Shown in pieces: positions 62,387-64,000 of a stretch of 64,000 nucleotides of DNA. Positions within the stretch are counted from its first letter, which is position 1, and every line of letters begins with the position of its first letter. This stretch comes from Diprion similis (taxonomy: Eukaryota; Arthropoda; Insecta; Hymenoptera; Diprionidae). The DNA is taken from NCBI RefSeq assembly GCF_021155765.1, contig NC_060118.1:9111646-9175645 (forward strand), given 5' to 3'. The notes below the pieces were generated by a model. That model did no database searches and was not told where the DNA came from. It saw nothing but the letters and a program-made list of their open reading frames with translations. Both the position numbers and the translations under genes were made by a program.

Positions 62387-64000
62387 GTGAGTCTCGGCTC
62401 TATGAACGTAAAATATGGGAATCTCCTCAAAGAATTGAGATGCAACGTGTGACGTACATAATCAAGATCCAGCCTATTTTTGTCAATTTGCGAACACATC
62501 ATTGAGACTTACTCAACTTGCTTAACTCTCTTATCTCTACGAAAGTATGAAGTATAAAGATAAGCGCTTATCTTTGCGCTCGTCGGAACGTCGGAAAAAA
62601 AATCCCCAATCCCGATAGATCGAATATCGGCAGTACAAGCGTATCTCCTTGTTGGTGGCGATGAGGTTGCCGTCAGTTGTTAGTGAAACAGGAATATTGG
62701 ACAGTAATTATCGTGATGCGGCATCTGCCATCCTGTTACAAACACTGCATACCGTTAAAGTACAACAAATTGTCACGGAAATATGCGGAAAAAGTGAAAT
62801 GGTTCATTTACCTCGAAGGTCAGTCGGTCAGAATATTTAATCAGTTTTGCGCAGTCCTGTGTGTATGTACGATTGATTATTTTCTCCTCAATACAAACTC
62901 TTTCCGAGAACTAGTTATCAGCTCAAACCCGTTGCGAATACGTGTGAAATATTGAAATAATAATTTTTACGAACATGCGAGCCACTTTCTTGCTCTGCGA
63001 AAGATCGTTTAATTCTTGTTTTCTCTTCTTATCCTCGTTTCCGGCTGACTCATTCATCGCGATACATTATTTTCGAAATAAATCATCGATATTTGTCTGT
63101 GGGCGACAATTATTATCGCCTCTCTATTGCGCGTCGTTATTTACCAGTGTTTACATATTTCTCGATATGTTTTCGGTTGGATCACGTAGCCGGCAACACG
63201 CTTTGGTTCAATGCCAACGTCCGCATGTATCCACAGTCTCGCCTTGTACAAGAAATTCGAGACTTGCTACCGCTGCTGCACTTCGGAATTTGAATTAACA
63301 TTTGCCAAACCTATTACACGTGCTCCCTCTGCACGTGCGAAAATAAACGATCGAGCTCTCACCGGACACACAAAACACAAAAGCTCGCAGGGATTTCGAA
63401 TATAATAACAAACTGGATATACACACACGTTATAGGCATATGAAATCTGAAGAAAATAGAAAGAATAAGCTCTGATTAAAGATTCGTCCGTCGTAATCTT
63501 ATAATCAATTTATTTATCACTTCAAGCATTTTGTAAAAAACAGAATTTTTCTACATTTTAATATATGAGTTTTAATTTCTTCTTCATGTTGGGAGAAAAT
63601 TCAATGTTTTCTATATATTTAATTATACGGAGAAAATGTATACATATGTGTACACAGAGTGAGTTCTTAACGACTGCACGGTCTGTCATCTGCTAAAATT
63701 TAATGCGCACGCGCTATAAATCGAGATCAACTGTTCGCCAGGGTGACCAACTGTCTCTAACCTAAAAATTTTTGCTCAATTCGCAACGGTCAAATGTTTT
63801 GAGGTTAGAGTTAGTTGGCCGGCCTGTCGAACAGTTGCTCTCGATTTGTAGCGCATGCGCATTAGACTTTAAGAGACCGCGGCGGGTGATGTAGTAGTTA
63901 GAAATTCACTCTATACATACCTACATATTACAAATTCTATGGAATCGGCACGTGTATCTATAAATTGGCATACGCATCAGAAATACGGTCGATTCACGGA
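62387..64000 (+). other. RhoGEF2 intron, no exon recognised
   Basis: After the donor AACG/GTGAGT at 62386 I find no exon that would start a DH domain. The open frames present (up to 107 codons) have no recognisable protein. Confidence 0.5.
63695..63870. repeat. Palindromic MITE, ATGCGCACGCG ends
   Basis: The left arm AATGCGCACGCGCTATAAATCGAG with CAACTGTTCG and CTCTAACCT matches the right arm in reverse complement over about 70 bases. Its ends resemble those of the MITE at 15118. Confidence 0.65.

Overview
The window looks like nuclear DNA of an insect. Its genes are split by GT-AG introns, it is strongly AT-rich, it is full of microsatellites and fold-back transposon remnants, and it carries a dpr gene, a family typical of arthropods. 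Hymenoptera is my guess from general texture only; no sequence here proves the order.

Layout: (1) 1-11.6 kb (+) holds the last two coding exons of a dpr-type immunoglobulin cell-surface gene, whose earlier exons lie upstream of the window. (2) 11.6-26.4 kb is a gene-poor stretch of simple repeats, MITEs and fold-back elements. (3) 26.4-29.6 kb (-) is a complete ten-exon sorting nexin 6 gene. (4) 30-36.2 kb holds old repeats, a possible spliced minus-strand transcript of unknown coding status, and a possible three-exon gene for an 82-residue protein that I do not recognise. (5) 36.6-38.35 kb (+) is a complete five-exon DMAP1. (6) 38.48-40.4 kb (-) is a complete MFSD12 transporter, tail-to-tail with DMAP1. 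(7) From about 42 kb to the window end (+) lies a PDZ-RhoGEF (RhoGEF2 type). It has a long 5' intron and fifteen coding exons here, covering PDZ, coiled coil, proline-rich, RGS-like and C1 regions. The DH-PH catalytic exons must lie beyond 64 kb.

The genes are not a functional cluster. They serve cell recognition (dpr), endosome-to-Golgi sorting (SNX6), chromatin acetylation and H2A.Z exchange (DMAP1), lysosomal transport (MFSD12) and Rho activation (RhoGEF2). The most unusual features are: a 648-bp nearly perfect palindrome; a group of fold-back elements with TTAG-like ends and 6-bp target duplications near TATACA; TTAA-flanked piggyBac-like MITEs in the RhoGEF2 introns; a 0.9-kb degenerate minisatellite just before a dpr exon; a TCACGTGA plus TATA-box arrangement before MFSD12; and the possible new small gene that shares a promoter with DMAP1. 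All exon borders were placed by eye from reading frame and splice consensus.
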